A stretch of DNA of 64,000 nt from Pseudomonas sp. ADAK13. Lineage in GTDB: Bacteria > Pseudomonadota > Gammaproteobacteria > Pseudomonadales > Pseudomonadaceae. This document shows, piece after piece, positions 18,801 to 27,186 of the stretch. The notes under the pieces were generated by a model. That model saw only the letters and a program-made list of their open reading frames with translations. It did not search any database and was not told where the DNA came from. The translations under genes were made by a program, and so were the position numbers. Positions within the stretch are counted from its first letter, which is position 1, and every line of letters starts with the position of its first letter. The stretch lies in the NCBI RefSeq assembly GCF_012935715.1, contig NZ_CP052860.1, positions 5,394,001 through 5,458,000 on the forward strand. Direction: 5' to 3'.

Positions 18801-19614
18801 ACCACTGCTGCAGCTCGCCGGAATAGTTGAATACCTTGTCGTGTGCCCGGAAACGAATCGTCACCAGCCCGCTGCCGGCGGCCACCACGATGGATCCCGG
18901 CACCAATACCTCGATGGGCTTGCGCCCGGCCACATGGTCGGCATCCAGCGTCAGTGTCACCAGGCGGCCGTTCCAGTACAGCTCGATGACGTCCTCGAAG
19001 AAAATGTTCGGATAGCGCTCAATGGTACACAGCACCCCCAGACTGGCCCGGGCGGCATCCAGCACGGCACTGGGCCCTTGCAGGTCGGCGGGCAGGTGCA
19101 GGATCAGGGCCGAGTGATAGGGCAGGTCCGGGTCCATGTCGGCGCCGCCGGGCCGGGTGTCCTTGATGAAGATCGTCAAGGGGGCCGAGGTGCTTTCCCG
19201 GCCGGTGGGGCGCACGACTCGACCGTAGCAGGGGTAGACATCCCCCAAGGGCACGTGCTCACGGGGGATCGCCAGGTGGTGAAGGCGTTGCGTCTCCTCG
19301 CCGGTGCGAATTTCATCCTCGGCCTTGGCGAAACGTGTATCGCCCATGTAGTACTCGAAGAAATCGCCCGAACCGATCGCGGCCCAGGGCCAAAACGTGA
19401 TGAACAGTAGGTGTTCGATATGACGTATGCCCAGCCCGATGTCTGCCAGGTCACCGGGTGGGAAAATGACCGCATTGGCCACGAAGGGCGCGGGATCGAG
19501 GTCTTCGGCGGTGGTCCCCACGGGATCCGTGGTGGAGGGGATGACAATCAGGTCGGTGCAGGACGACGGGACGGGCAGGTTACTGTCGTCGCGATCGGCG
19601 GGGGAGCTGGACAT
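15880..19614 (-). CDS. Large Ig-like repeat protein with jelly-roll-like C-terminal domain (1244 aa)
   Basis: Paralogue of the neighbouring 1491-aa protein, collinear over about 1100 residues of Ig-like units. The start at 19614 (MSSSPADRD) has AGGAG nine bases upstream. There is no signal peptide or membrane helix. The relation ends at PVTRYTV. The last 140 residues instead form one distinct domain starting NFDDRTSNGW and containing LPPGQYELAIEFLT and VTLGLNDIKIS, the pattern of a carbohydrate-binding or galactose-binding-like beta sandwich. Function unknown. An exchange of tip domains on a common stalk is the simplest reading. Secretion route is not evident from sequence. Confidence 0.8.
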   Translation of the reverse strand: MSSSPADRDDSNLPVPSSCTDLIVIPSTTDPVGTTAEDLDPAPFVANAVIFPPGDLADIGLGIRHIEHLLFITFWPWAAIGSGDFFEYYMGDTRFAKAEDEIRTGEETQRLHHLAIPREHVPLGDVYPCYGRVVRPTGRESTSAPLTIFIKDTRPGGADMDPDLPYHSALILHLPADLQGPSAVLDAARASLGVLCTIERYPNIFFEDVIELYWNGRLVTLTLDADHVAGRKPIEVLVPGSIVVAAGSGLVTIRFRAHDKVFNYSGELQQWSQAVHLETDLDPNLLERPYFLLDGADITDVNFDTQSAGPFEVEVTVPTRLPNGTTTPAGTQIHVTLSGIRVDGSRLVEALPPFAARLGRSAFTDVNKDFIKQLINGTLQISYELRTAAGDFLGTSRRLTVTVFGTESSMPAVDIREAESGLVDPARPYITVDFPAYIPYGEDYPVTLRMEATRPGGSVEVYEQTLLAGAPPPPTRFRIVNNSDFQRFVGLGDVRVFYLVEDGVVSPPGRRSDDLLVQFGPRVATLPKPDMSGLDLLDNLDPDTVIGQVIVTLPDTGTRDGDVLVWRLLGSAVGGSTGGSIELNPSTAGSPVSFPVDKAFIDANRDGEMRLSYSRERAGAEPLRSEVRVITVGASLGDLIRPEIKEASRSPDQLTPEAVTAGATLVVSFPQMLPTDRIRATWSGIAGIGTWSETKDGNTRKSVEYTVPAEVVGVNIAAGGRDINVQYFLIRGGTQEIPSRILTVRLLPLITTPTPTIEGFGTSMLDVSRLVGHERTAINVWHFIHRAQRIWLEYSGQLAAGGNYVESTYTADLVNASAETNGILAPTPVVNLRRLRDGSDLWIRAWVSFERSTNKANAVLFRERHYVIQAFPSSLPHPFIGGASGTGPSVTVEPLALENTAQVSVKYDGMRSTDKITLRWIYADANVYSAELNGNDSGTRVFTIGNTVLARSVNSTVLLNYSVVRVGVTDPVPSATQTVRVNTISAASLDNPRINNVANNGTLDISGLTTASRLTVAPWKLQYSGMKLWMTFQCPGASPATYVAWAAQPHNSTSGLDVALPQAWLNWLKTCPNGAQLSIEFKVGYANNSTEAQAVSFPVTRYTVMKQIVIVEHTNFDDRTSNGWVQTNAVLPGYRSYNGGLFWELKSNRERGLTVSKTFSTSQLPPGQYELAIEFLTNGPANLRAGPESPYDIDIPLPDTGAWMQKISVAFSRKDTRSFSITFSAHIPGYTVTLGLNDIKISTT

Positions 19615-19664
19615 GGGCGTTCTCCTGGCGAGGAAAGGCGCGCCGTTATCGGGGCGCGCTGGCC

Positions 19665-19730
19665 AGGAAAATCAAACACCCGGAAGAAGCCGGCGGATAG
19701 CTGTGAGAAATGACAGTGCCGACGAGTGGT
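19665..19730 (-). promoter_or_regulatory. 66-bp conserved leader before the 1244-aa gene
   Basis: Near-identical copy of 15718-15783 (two mismatches). On the minus strand it runs from ACCACTCGTCGGCACTGTC to GTTTGATTTTCCT and is followed by a GC-rich stretch (GGCGCGCC) able to form a small stem, then the Shine-Dalgarno. Confidence 0.6.
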
Positions 19731-19752
19731 AGATTTCAGCCGGCACCGTCAG

Positions 19753-20352
19753 TTACATCCACGCACTCAGCCAGGTTGAACCGAATAACAACAAGGCCAT
19801 GCAGCGGTTAAAGCACTGCATCGCCTTTGCCGAGCGAAACACGCGACCCGAGCCGGCCCCCAGCAATGCCCACACACCCAGGCAGGGCAGGGAAACAATA
19901 AAGAAGGCCAGGGACAGGTACACCACGTGACTCTGACGATCGCTGCCGTTGCCGGCAAAGACACTGACGACAGCCAACGCCATCATCCAGGTCTTGGGGT
20001 TGAGCAATTGCAGGCTGGCGGCGCCCGTCAGACCCAGGCGCTGTTGCGTGACGCCAGGGTCGATGGTCTCGGTCGGAGCGCTGAATATTTTCCACGACAG
20101 GTAGCTCAGCCAAAGGATGCCGGCCCATTGAAGGGTGGCCTGCACCTTGGGCAGTTGTGCCAGGGATTGGCCGAACCCCGAGCCAACCAGCAACACGATT
20201 CCCGCCGCCCCCGTACAGGCCCCGAGAATGATCGGCAAGGCAGCCTTGAGGCCATAGCGGGCACTGTTGCTCAGCACCAGGATGTTGGTGGGGCCGGGGG
20301 TGATGGAGGCGACAAAGGCGAACAACAGAAATGGCAGCAGGGTAGGGAACAT
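19753..20352 (-). CDS. LysE/RhtB-family amino-acid exporter
   Basis: Inner-membrane exporter of 199 residues with about six hydrophobic helices. The hallmark SITPGPTNILVL sequence sits in the first helix (residues 16-27). Length and layout fit the LysE/RhtB family that exports amino acids or their derivatives; the substrate cannot be told from sequence. GGAG lies about nine bases before the ATG. It lies 54 bp downstream of the AraC-type regulator gene on the same strand, a common pairing in which the regulator controls the exporter. Confidence 0.9.
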   Translation of the reverse strand: MFPTLLPFLLFAFVASITPGPTNILVLSNSARYGLKAALPIILGACTGAAGIVLLVGSGFGQSLAQLPKVQATLQWAGILWLSYLSWKIFSAPTETIDPGVTQQRLGLTGAASLQLLNPKTWMMALAVVSVFAGNGSDRQSHVVYLSLAFFIVSLPCLGVWALLGAGSGRVFRSAKAMQCFNRCMALLLFGSTWLSAWM

Positions 20353-20406
20353 GACAACGCGACTCCAATGAGCAGATCAATGGCGTCGATCTTCACAAGG
20401 GCGTGG

Positions 20407-21246
20407 TTATCTGTCTGGAAGATTTGAGCAGCGCTTGCGGTACGTAGCCGGTGTGAGGCCATAGGCTCGCACGAACCAGCGGCCCAGATGGCTTTGGTCG
20501 GAAAATCCCAGGCTTGTCGCTACGTCGGCTGGCTGTTCACCCCTGGCCAGCAAATGTCGGGCTCGGGCCAGACGCAGTTGTACCAGGTAAGCGTGAGGCG
20601 GCAATCCGAACGCGCTTTTGAAGGCGCGGGTCAGGCGGAAGCGGTCGACACCGGTGGCCAGTGCCAGTTCGTCCATGCCGATGTCCTGATGCAGGTGGGC
20701 GTGCAGGTATTCCCGGGCCTTGTGGGCCACCAGCGGCAAGCGTGGGTCTTCGCGATAGCGCTGGCGCCACTGCAACTGGCCGGTGAGGCGCTCCAGCAGT
20801 TGGTCGAGGGCGCTTTGGCGCACGATACGCAGTTCGCCGTGGTGCAGGCTATGGAAGGCGAGGCTGGTGGCCTGTGCCAGGCGTGGATCAGTGGTCAGCG
20901 TGCTGGCAACGCTCAGTTGACTGTTGAGCGGCGCTTCCTCGAACACGGCCGACACTTCGCGCTCGAGCCAATGCGGATCGAGGTACAGCATGCGGTAGGT
21001 GAAACCCTCGACGGTGGGGGCGTCGCCGTCATGGATTTCGCCCGGTTCCAACAAAAACACTTGCCCGGGTGTGCTGTGATGGCGGGCCCGGCGACAGTTG
21101 AATTGCTGCACGCCTTGCTCGGTAACGCCCACCAGGAAACTGTCGTGCCAGTGCGGGTCGTAGGCGTGGCCCTCGAAATGCGCGCGCAGGGTCTCGATGC
21201 CGGTGTCGGCGTCTTGAGCCAGGTCGATCCAGTTGTGGGCGGTCAT
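20407..21246 (-). CDS. AraC-family regulator with cupin sensor
   Basis: Regulator of 279 residues. Residues 15-90 form the AraC-binding cupin with the typical HWHDSFLVGVTEQG and LLEPGEIHDG motifs. Residues about 175-275 hold the two helix-turn-helix motifs (GVDRFRLTRAFKSAFG and ATSLGFSDQSHLGRWF). It most likely responds to a small ligand and controls the lysE-type gene that follows 54 bp downstream. Start ATG at 21246. Confidence 0.9.
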   Translation of the reverse strand: MTAHNWIDLAQDADTGIETLRAHFEGHAYDPHWHDSFLVGVTEQGVQQFNCRRARHHSTPGQVFLLEPGEIHDGDAPTVEGFTYRMLYLDPHWLEREVSAVFEEAPLNSQLSVASTLTTDPRLAQATSLAFHSLHHGELRIVRQSALDQLLERLTGQLQWRQRYREDPRLPLVAHKAREYLHAHLHQDIGMDELALATGVDRFRLTRAFKSAFGLPPHAYLVQLRLARARHLLARGEQPADVATSLGFSDQSHLGRWFVRAYGLTPATYRKRCSNLPDR

Positions 21247-21321
21247 AACGCACCGATAACGAATAGGTTGTCGCCAGTTAGCGCCGCAGCGCCGGGTGGC
21301 GTCTAGAAGGTTTGTGCAGCC

Positions 21322-21990
21322 TCAGCCGAACAACCCGGCGGCGACGTTGATCGAGAACCCCAGGATCGCGGTGTTGAACAGGAAGCCGATCAACGATTGC
21401 CCCAGCACCACCTTGCGCAGGCCGCGGGTGGCCACGCCGACGTCCGCGGTTTGCACCGCCACACCGATGGTGAACGAGAAGTACAGAAAGTCCCAGTAAT
21501 TGGGTGTGCGCAAATCCTCGGCAAAGCGCAGCGCCGGCTCGGGGCCGTCCCAGGTGTAATACAGGCGCGCGTAATGCACGCTGAAAATCACCCCGATCAG
21601 CAGCCATGAACCGATCACCGTCAGGCCGGTAAACCCGTAGTGCAACAGGCGCTCGGTACTGCTCAGGTCCTTGCTGCCCACCAGTTCAAAGGTAATGGTC
21701 GCCAGGCTGGCAATCGCCGCTATGCACACCATGAACAGCACCAGGCTGGCGTTCTCGTCTTCGATCTCGGCGATACGCTTTACGTCGTCGGCGCGGGAAT
21801 GGCTGGTGAGCCACAGCATCAGCACCAGGTAGGTCCAGACCCCGGCATTCCAGCCGATGAGGATTTTGCTGATGAGTGTATCGGCCGGAGCCAGGAGGCC
21901 CACCGCCAGGCCCAGGACGGCGGCGCAGGACAGGCGAGGGTGGGTGCGGGCGAGGAAGGGCATGGGAACTCGATGGGCCAGGGTTTGCAT
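21322..21990 (-). CDS. DUF1345 membrane protein
   Basis: Inner-membrane protein of 222 residues with about five hydrophobic segments. The DUF1345 core is seen at residues 160-222 ([22 protein letters not shown], then a final hydrophobic segment ending INVAAGLFG). The family has no established function. The start at 21990 has a purine run only two bases away; the ATG at 21963 (MPFLARTHP) is an alternative with a GAG nearby. No operon partner: it sits alone between the AraC gene and the RND permease stop. Confidence 0.82.
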   Translation of the reverse strand: MQTLAHRVPMPFLARTHPRLSCAAVLGLAVGLLAPADTLISKILIGWNAGVWTYLVLMLWLTSHSRADDVKRIAEIEDENASLVLFMVCIAAIASLATITFELVGSKDLSSTERLLHYGFTGLTVIGSWLLIGVIFSVHYARLYYTWDGPEPALRFAEDLRTPNYWDFLYFSFTIGVAVQTADVGVATRGLRKVVLGQSLIGFLFNTAILGFSINVAAGLFG

Positions 21991-22016
21991 TACCTTAGCC
22001 CACCTGAGTCCTTTGT

Positions 22017-25000
22017 TCAGCTGTCTTTGTGGCGCTTCTTCACCAGCTTCATCACCACCACGAAGAACACCGGCACAAACACCACCGCCAGCGTCGCGGT
22101 AATCATCCCGCCGATCACCCCGGTGCCGATGGCCTGCTGGCTGGCCGAGCTGGCACCCGTGGCAATCGCCAACGGCACCACGCCGAGGATAAACGCCAGG
22201 GACGTCATGATGATCGGCCGCAGACGCAGGCGTGCCGCCTTGAGCGTTGCATCGATCAGGTCTTCGCCCTGGTCATACAGGTCCTTGGCAAACTCGATGA
22301 TCAGGATCGCGTTCTTCGCCGACAGGCCAATAATCGTAATCAGGCCGACCTTGAAGAACACATCGTTGGGCATCCCGCGCAAACTCACGGCCAACACCGC
22401 ACCGAGCACGCCAAGCGGCACCACCAGCAACACCGAGGTTGGAATCGACCAGCTCTCGTACAGCGCCGCCAGGCACAGGAACACGATCAGCAGCGACAAG
22501 CCGAGCAATAGCGGCGCCTGGGAACCGGACAAACGCTCCTGCAACGACAGGCCGGTCCACTCCTGGCCCAGGCCGGTGGGCAGTTGGCTGACCAGCCGCT
22601 GGATCTCCTCCATTGCCTCGCCGGTGCTGTGGCCGGGCGCCGACTCACCGGAAATCGCGATGGCCGGGTAACCGTTGTAGCGGGTCAACTGGGCCGGGCC
22701 CTGGATCCAGCGCGCTTCAACGAAGGCCGACAGCGGCACCATCTTCCCGGCGTTGTTACGCACATGGATCTTCATCAGGTCGGCCACCTGGCTGCGCTGA
22801 TCGCCTTCGGCCTGCACCACCACCCGCTGCATGCGGCCCTGGTTGGGGAAGTCATTGATATAGGCCGACCCGATGGCCGAGGACAGCACATTGCCGATGT
22901 CGGCAAAGGAAATGCCCAGGGCGTTGGCTTGCTTGCGGTCCACTTCCAGTTGCACCTGAGGCGCCTCGGCCAGGGCGCTTTCACGCACGTTGGCCAGGAT
23001 CGGGCTTTTCTCGGCGGCGGCCAGCAGTTCGGTACGGGCTTCCATCAGCGCGGCATGGCCGACGCCGCCACGGTCTTGCAGGCGGAACTCGAAACCGCTG
23101 GAGGTGCCCAGGCCATCCACCGGCGGCGGCAGGATCGCATAGGCAATCGCGTCCTTCAGCTCGCTGAAGGCCGCGTTGGCACGGTCTGCAATGGCGGCGG
23201 CGGAATCCTGGCTGCTGCGCTCCGACCAGTCCTTGAGCGTGGTAAACGCCAGTGCCGCGTTCTGCCCCGAACCGGAGAAGCTGAAGCCCATGATCATCGT
23301 GGTATCGCCCACGCCCGGCTCGCCGGCGTTGTGCGCCTCGATCTGCTCGGCCACCTGCACCGTGCGGTTCTTGCTCGCACCCGGCGGCAGCTGGATATCG
23401 GTGATGGTGTAACCCTGGTCTTCCACCGGCAGGAACGAGGAGGGCAGACGACTGAACAACACGCCCAGGCCGACCACCAGCACCAGGTAGATCAGCAGGT
23501 AGCGGCCGCTGCGCTTAAGGGCATACGCCACCCAGCCTTCATAGCGGTCGGTGAACTGCTCGAAGCGCCGGTTGAACCAGCCGAAGAACCCGCCTTTCTC
23601 ATGGTGCTCGCCCTTGGCAATCGGCTTGAGCAAGGTGGCGCACAGCGCCGGGGTCAAGGTCAGGGCGAGGAACGCCGAGAACAGGATCGAGGTGGCCATC
23701 GACAGCGAGAACTGCTGGTAGATCACGCCCACCGAACCCGGCATGAACGCCATCGGCAGGAACACCGCCACCAGCACCAGCGTGATGCCGACAATCGCCC
23801 CGGTGATCTGGCCCATGGCTTTGCGCGTGGCTTCCTTGGGCGACAGGCCCTCGGTGACCATGATCCGCTCGACGTTCTCCACCACCACAATCGCATCGTC
23901 CACCAGGATGCCGATGGCCAACACCATGCCGAACATGGTCAGCACGTTGATCGAGAAGCCCAGCAACAGCATCGTCGCAAACGTGCCCATCAACGCGATC
24001 GGCACCACCAGCGTCGGGATCAACGTGTAGCGGATGTTCTGCAGGAACAGGAACATCACCGCAAACACCAGCAACATCGCCTCGCCCAGGGTGTACACCA
24101 CCTTGGTGATCGAGACCTTCACGAACGGCGAAGTGTCGTACGGGATCTTGTATTCGACGTTGGCCGGAAAGTAGCGCGCCAGTTCGTCCATCTTCGCCCG
24201 CACCAGGGTCGCAGTGCTCAAGGCGTTGGCGCCGGGGGACAGCTGCACGCTGACGGCGGTGGACGGCTTGCCGTTCAGGCGGGTGGAGAACTGATATTCC
24301 TGGCTGCCGATTTCCACCCGCGCCACGTCACCGACACGCACGGTAGAACCGTCCGGATTGGCCTTGAGCACGATGTCGGCAAATTCGGCCGGCGTCGAGA
24401 GCTGGCCTTTCACCAGAATCGACGCGGTGATTTCCTGGGTCTTGGTGCCCGGCAAATCACCGATGCTGCCAGCCGACACCTGGGCGTTCTGCGCGGCGAT
24501 GGCGGCATTGACGTCGGCCGGGGTCAGGTTGAAACCGATCAGCTTCTGCGGGTCGATCCAGATCCGCATCGCCCGCTCGGCGCCGTATAGCTGGGCCTTG
24601 CCCACACCGTCCAGGCGCTTGAGTTCGTTCATCACGTTGCGCGCCAGGTAATCGCTGAGCGCCACGTCATCCAGCTTGCCGTCGCTGGAGGTCAGGGTCA
24701 CCAGCAGCAGGAAGCCGGCGGAGACTTTCTCCACCTGCAGGCCCTGCTGGGTCACCGCCTGAGGCAGGCGTGGCTCCACCGCCTTGAGACGGTTTTGCAC
24801 GTCCACCTGGGCCATCTCCGGGTCGGTGCCCGGCTGGAAGGTTGCAGTAATGGTGGCCGAACCGAGGCTGCTCTGGGACTCGAAATACAGCAAGTGATCG
24901 GCGCCGTTAAGCTCCTGCTCGATCAGGCTGACCACACTTTCGTCCAGGGTCTGCGCCGAGGCGCCCGGGTACACCGCGTAGATCTCGACTTTCGGCGGCG

Positions 25001-25115
25001 CGACGTTGGGGTATTGCGCCACGGGCAACTGCGGGATGGCGAGGGCGCCAGCCAGCAGGATAAACAGGGCGACCACCCAGGCGAAGATCGGGCGGTCAAT
25101 AAAGAACTGCGGCAT
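22017..25115 (-). CDS. RND multidrug efflux permease (HAE1 family)
   Basis: Proton-driven inner-membrane pump of 1032 residues, full length for the AcrB/MexB/MexD family. Seen are the N-terminal [16 protein letters not shown] helix, the periplasmic [13 protein letters not shown] segment, [16 protein letters not shown] with the proton-relay Asp pair near residue 407, and the C-terminal [16 protein letters not shown] helix. By eye it is nearer to MexD-like pumps than to heavy-metal RND pumps. It starts 17 bp downstream of the adaptor gene, so the two form an operon. No outer-membrane channel gene follows, so it probably uses an OprM-type channel encoded elsewhere. Confidence 0.93.
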   Translation of the reverse strand: MPQFFIDRPIFAWVVALFILLAGALAIPQLPVAQYPNVAPPKVEIYAVYPGASAQTLDESVVSLIEQELNGADHLLYFESQSSLGSATITATFQPGTDPEMAQVDVQNRLKAVEPRLPQAVTQQGLQVEKVSAGFLLLVTLTSSDGKLDDVALSDYLARNVMNELKRLDGVGKAQLYGAERAMRIWIDPQKLIGFNLTPADVNAAIAAQNAQVSAGSIGDLPGTKTQEITASILVKGQLSTPAEFADIVLKANPDGSTVRVGDVARVEIGSQEYQFSTRLNGKPSTAVSVQLSPGANALSTATLVRAKMDELARYFPANVEYKIPYDTSPFVKVSITKVVYTLGEAMLLVFAVMFLFLQNIRYTLIPTLVVPIALMGTFATMLLLGFSINVLTMFGMVLAIGILVDDAIVVVENVERIMVTEGLSPKEATRKAMGQITGAIVGITLVLVAVFLPMAFMPGSVGVIYQQFSLSMATSILFSAFLALTLTPALCATLLKPIAKGEHHEKGGFFGWFNRRFEQFTDRYEGWVAYALKRSGRYLLIYLVLVVGLGVLFSRLPSSFLPVEDQGYTITDIQLPPGASKNRTVQVAEQIEAHNAGEPGVGDTTMIMGFSFSGSGQNAALAFTTLKDWSERSSQDSAAAIADRANAAFSELKDAIAYAILPPPVDGLGTSSGFEFRLQDRGGVGHAALMEARTELLAAAEKSPILANVRESALAEAPQVQLEVDRKQANALGISFADIGNVLSSAIGSAYINDFPNQGRMQRVVVQAEGDQRSQVADLMKIHVRNNAGKMVPLSAFVEARWIQGPAQLTRYNGYPAIAISGESAPGHSTGEAMEEIQRLVSQLPTGLGQEWTGLSLQERLSGSQAPLLLGLSLLIVFLCLAALYESWSIPTSVLLVVPLGVLGAVLAVSLRGMPNDVFFKVGLITIIGLSAKNAILIIEFAKDLYDQGEDLIDATLKAARLRLRPIIMTSLAFILGVVPLAIATGASSASQQAIGTGVIGGMITATLAVVFVPVFFVVVMKLVKKRHKDS

Positions 25116-25132
25116 TGTGAACTATCCCTTTG

Positions 25133-26290
25133 TTACTGGCCGGATGCCTGGGCGAGAGGCGCGGTGCTGTCGTCAACCTGGACTTTCTCGCCCGGGCGGG
25201 CGTGTTGCAGGCCTTCGACGACGATACGGTCACCGGCCTTGAGGCCGCTGGTCACGACCCAGCGGTCATTCACCACCGAACCCAGTTCCACCGGTTGCTG
25301 GCTCACGGTTTGCTCGGCGTCCAGCAGCAACACCATGGGAATCCCGGCACTGTCGCGGGTGATCGCCCGTTGCGGCACGCTGATGCCTTGCTGGTCGACG
25401 GCTTGCTCCAGGCGTACGCGGATAAAGCTGCCGGGCAGCAGGTCGAGGTCCGGGTTGGGGAACTCGCTGCGCAAGATGATCTGCCCGGTGCCCGGGTCGA
25501 CGCTGATCTCGGCGAACAGCAGCTTGCCCGGCAACGGGTACAGGCTGCCGTCATCCTGAATCAGCGTGGCCTTGGCCTGGTCCTGGCCGACCTGCTTCAA
25601 GTGGCCGGCGCGGAAGGCCCGGCGCAGGTCATTCAGCTCGCGGGTGGATTGGGTCAGGTCGGCGTGGATCGGGTCCAGTTGCTGGATCAGCGCCATCGGC
25701 GTGGCTTCGTTCTGCCCCACCAGTGCGCCTTCGGTCACCAGCGCGCGGCCGATGCGCCCGGAAATCGGCGCGGTGACGGTGGCATAACCCAGGTTCAATT
25801 TGGCGCGCTGCACCGCGGCCCGGTTGGCGGCCACGTCGGCGGCGGTTTGCCGGGCGGCGGCGCGGGCGTTGTCGTATTCCTGGCCGCTGATGGCGTTGCC
25901 TTCCACCAATTGGCTGTAGCGCTGCTCTTGCAGGCGCGCCTGGAACGCATTGGCCTCGGCCTTGCGCAGGCTGGCCTGGGCGCTGTCGAGGTCGGCCTTG
26001 AACGGCGCAGGGTCAATCCGGAACAGCACATCGCCCTGTTTCACGTCGTGACCTTCCTTGAACACCCGCTGTAACACCACGCCGGCCACCCGGGCGCGCA
26101 CTTCGGCGATGCGCGGCGCGGCAATCCGCCCGCTCAGCTCGCTGGTGATGGACAGGGGCTTGGCTTCAAGGGTTTCGATCCGCACCTTGGCCAATGGTGC
26201 CTCGGCGGCTTCGTCCGCGGACTTGCCACACGCGCTCAGCGCCAGTGTCAGGGCCAACAGGCAAAACGGCGCAAACAGATTCTTCGACAT
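25133..26290 (-). CDS. RND adaptor lipoprotein (membrane fusion protein)
   Basis: Periplasmic adaptor of 385 residues. The signal peptide ends in a lipobox (LALSAC, Cys at about residue 19), so it should be lipid-anchored. The order is the usual one: barrel-sandwich half (VRARVAGVVLQR), alpha-hairpin with coiled-coil segments (about 95-160), second lipoyl half (ATVTAPISGRIGR), then beta-barrel. The long open frame upstream begins with GTG but encodes a non-signal stretch. The start at 26290 (MSKNLF) has GGGAT nine bases upstream; 26296 is possible but too close to it. It is divergent from the response-regulator gene across 191 bp. Confidence 0.9.
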   Translation of the reverse strand: MSKNLFAPFCLLALTLALSACGKSADEAAEAPLAKVRIETLEAKPLSITSELSGRIAAPRIAEVRARVAGVVLQRVFKEGHDVKQGDVLFRIDPAPFKADLDSAQASLRKAEANAFQARLQEQRYSQLVEGNAISGQEYDNARAAARQTAADVAANRAAVQRAKLNLGYATVTAPISGRIGRALVTEGALVGQNEATPMALIQQLDPIHADLTQSTRELNDLRRAFRAGHLKQVGQDQAKATLIQDDGSLYPLPGKLLFAEISVDPGTGQIILRSEFPNPDLDLLPGSFIRVRLEQAVDQQGISVPQRAITRDSAGIPMVLLLDAEQTVSQQPVELGSVVNDRWVVTSGLKAGDRIVVEGLQHARPGEKVQVDDSTAPLAQASGQ

Positions 26291-26481
26291 GCTCATATCC
26301 CAATATTGACTGGCGCATCCTACGGGCGCCCCCGCCACAGTGCTGTGAAGCTCTGTAGGTGGTGTGTGAAGAAATGTAAGGTGCAGCCCACAGATGCGCG
26401 GGGGCGTATATCCTTTATGGCTGCCGAACCTAGCACAATGACCTGTGCGACTCGAAAACGAATCATCTGGAAACACCCTTA

Positions 26482-27183
26482 ATGCCCAACATTCTCCTGG
26501 TGGAAGACGACGCAGCGCTCTCCGAATTGATCGCCAGTTATCTGGAACGCAACGGCTACCACGTCAGTGTGCTCAGCCGGGGCGACCACGTGCGTGAGCG
26601 CGCGCGACTCAACCCACCGGACCTGGTCATCCTCGACCTGATGCTGCCGGGCCTCGACGGCCTGCAAGTCTGCCGGTTGCTGCGGGCCGATTCGGCCACG
26701 CTGCCGATCCTGATGCTCACCGCTCGTGACGACAGCCACGACCAGGTGCTGGGCCTGGAAATGGGCGCCGACGATTACGTCACCAAACCCTGTGAGCCCC
26801 GGGTGCTGCTCGCCCGTGTTCGGACCCTGCTGCGCCGCAGCAGCCTCACCGAACCCCAGGTGGCCAACGACCAGATCCTGATGGGCAACCTGTGCATCGA
26901 CCTGTCGGAGCGCACCGTGACCTGGCGCGACCAGGCGGTGGAGCTGTCCAGCGGTGAATACAACCTGCTGGTGGTGCTGGCCCGGCATGCCGGCGAAGTG
27001 CTCAGCCGCGACCAGATCCTGCAACGCCTGCGGGGTATCGAATTCAACGGCACCGACCGCTCGGTGGACGTGGCGATTTCCAAGCTGCGGCGCAAGTTCG
27101 ACGACCACGCCGGTGAAGCGCGCAAGATCAAGACCGTGTGGGGCAAGGGCTACCTGTTCAGCCGTTCCGAGTGGGAATGCTGA
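26482..27183 (+). CDS. OmpR/RstA-family response regulator
   Basis: DNA-binding response regulator of 233 residues. The receiver domain has the acidic pair near residues 9-10, phospho-acceptor Asp52 (VILDLMLPG), Thr80 and Lys102. The winged-helix domain from about residue 130 has the ISKLRRKFDDH recognition-helix region. Overall it resembles RstA/BfmR. It is followed after 3 bp by its kinase and is divergent from the RND pump operon, which makes that operon its likely target. Confidence 0.93.
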   Translation: MPNILLVEDDAALSELIASYLERNGYHVSVLSRGDHVRERARLNPPDLVILDLMLPGLDGLQVCRLLRADSATLPILMLTARDDSHDQVLGLEMGADDYVTKPCEPRVLLARVRTLLRRSSLTEPQVANDQILMGNLCIDLSERTVTWRDQAVELSSGEYNLLVVLARHAGEVLSRDQILQRLRGIEFNGTDRSVDVAISKLRRKFDDHAGEARKIKTVWGKGYLFSRSEWEC

Positions 27184-27186
27184 GCC

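Noticed and set aside
22584..24590. 668-codon open frame opposite the RND permease gene
   Set aside because: Shadow of a GC-rich gene: no motifs, His/Gln/Arg-rich composition, while the opposite strand encodes a complete RND pump.
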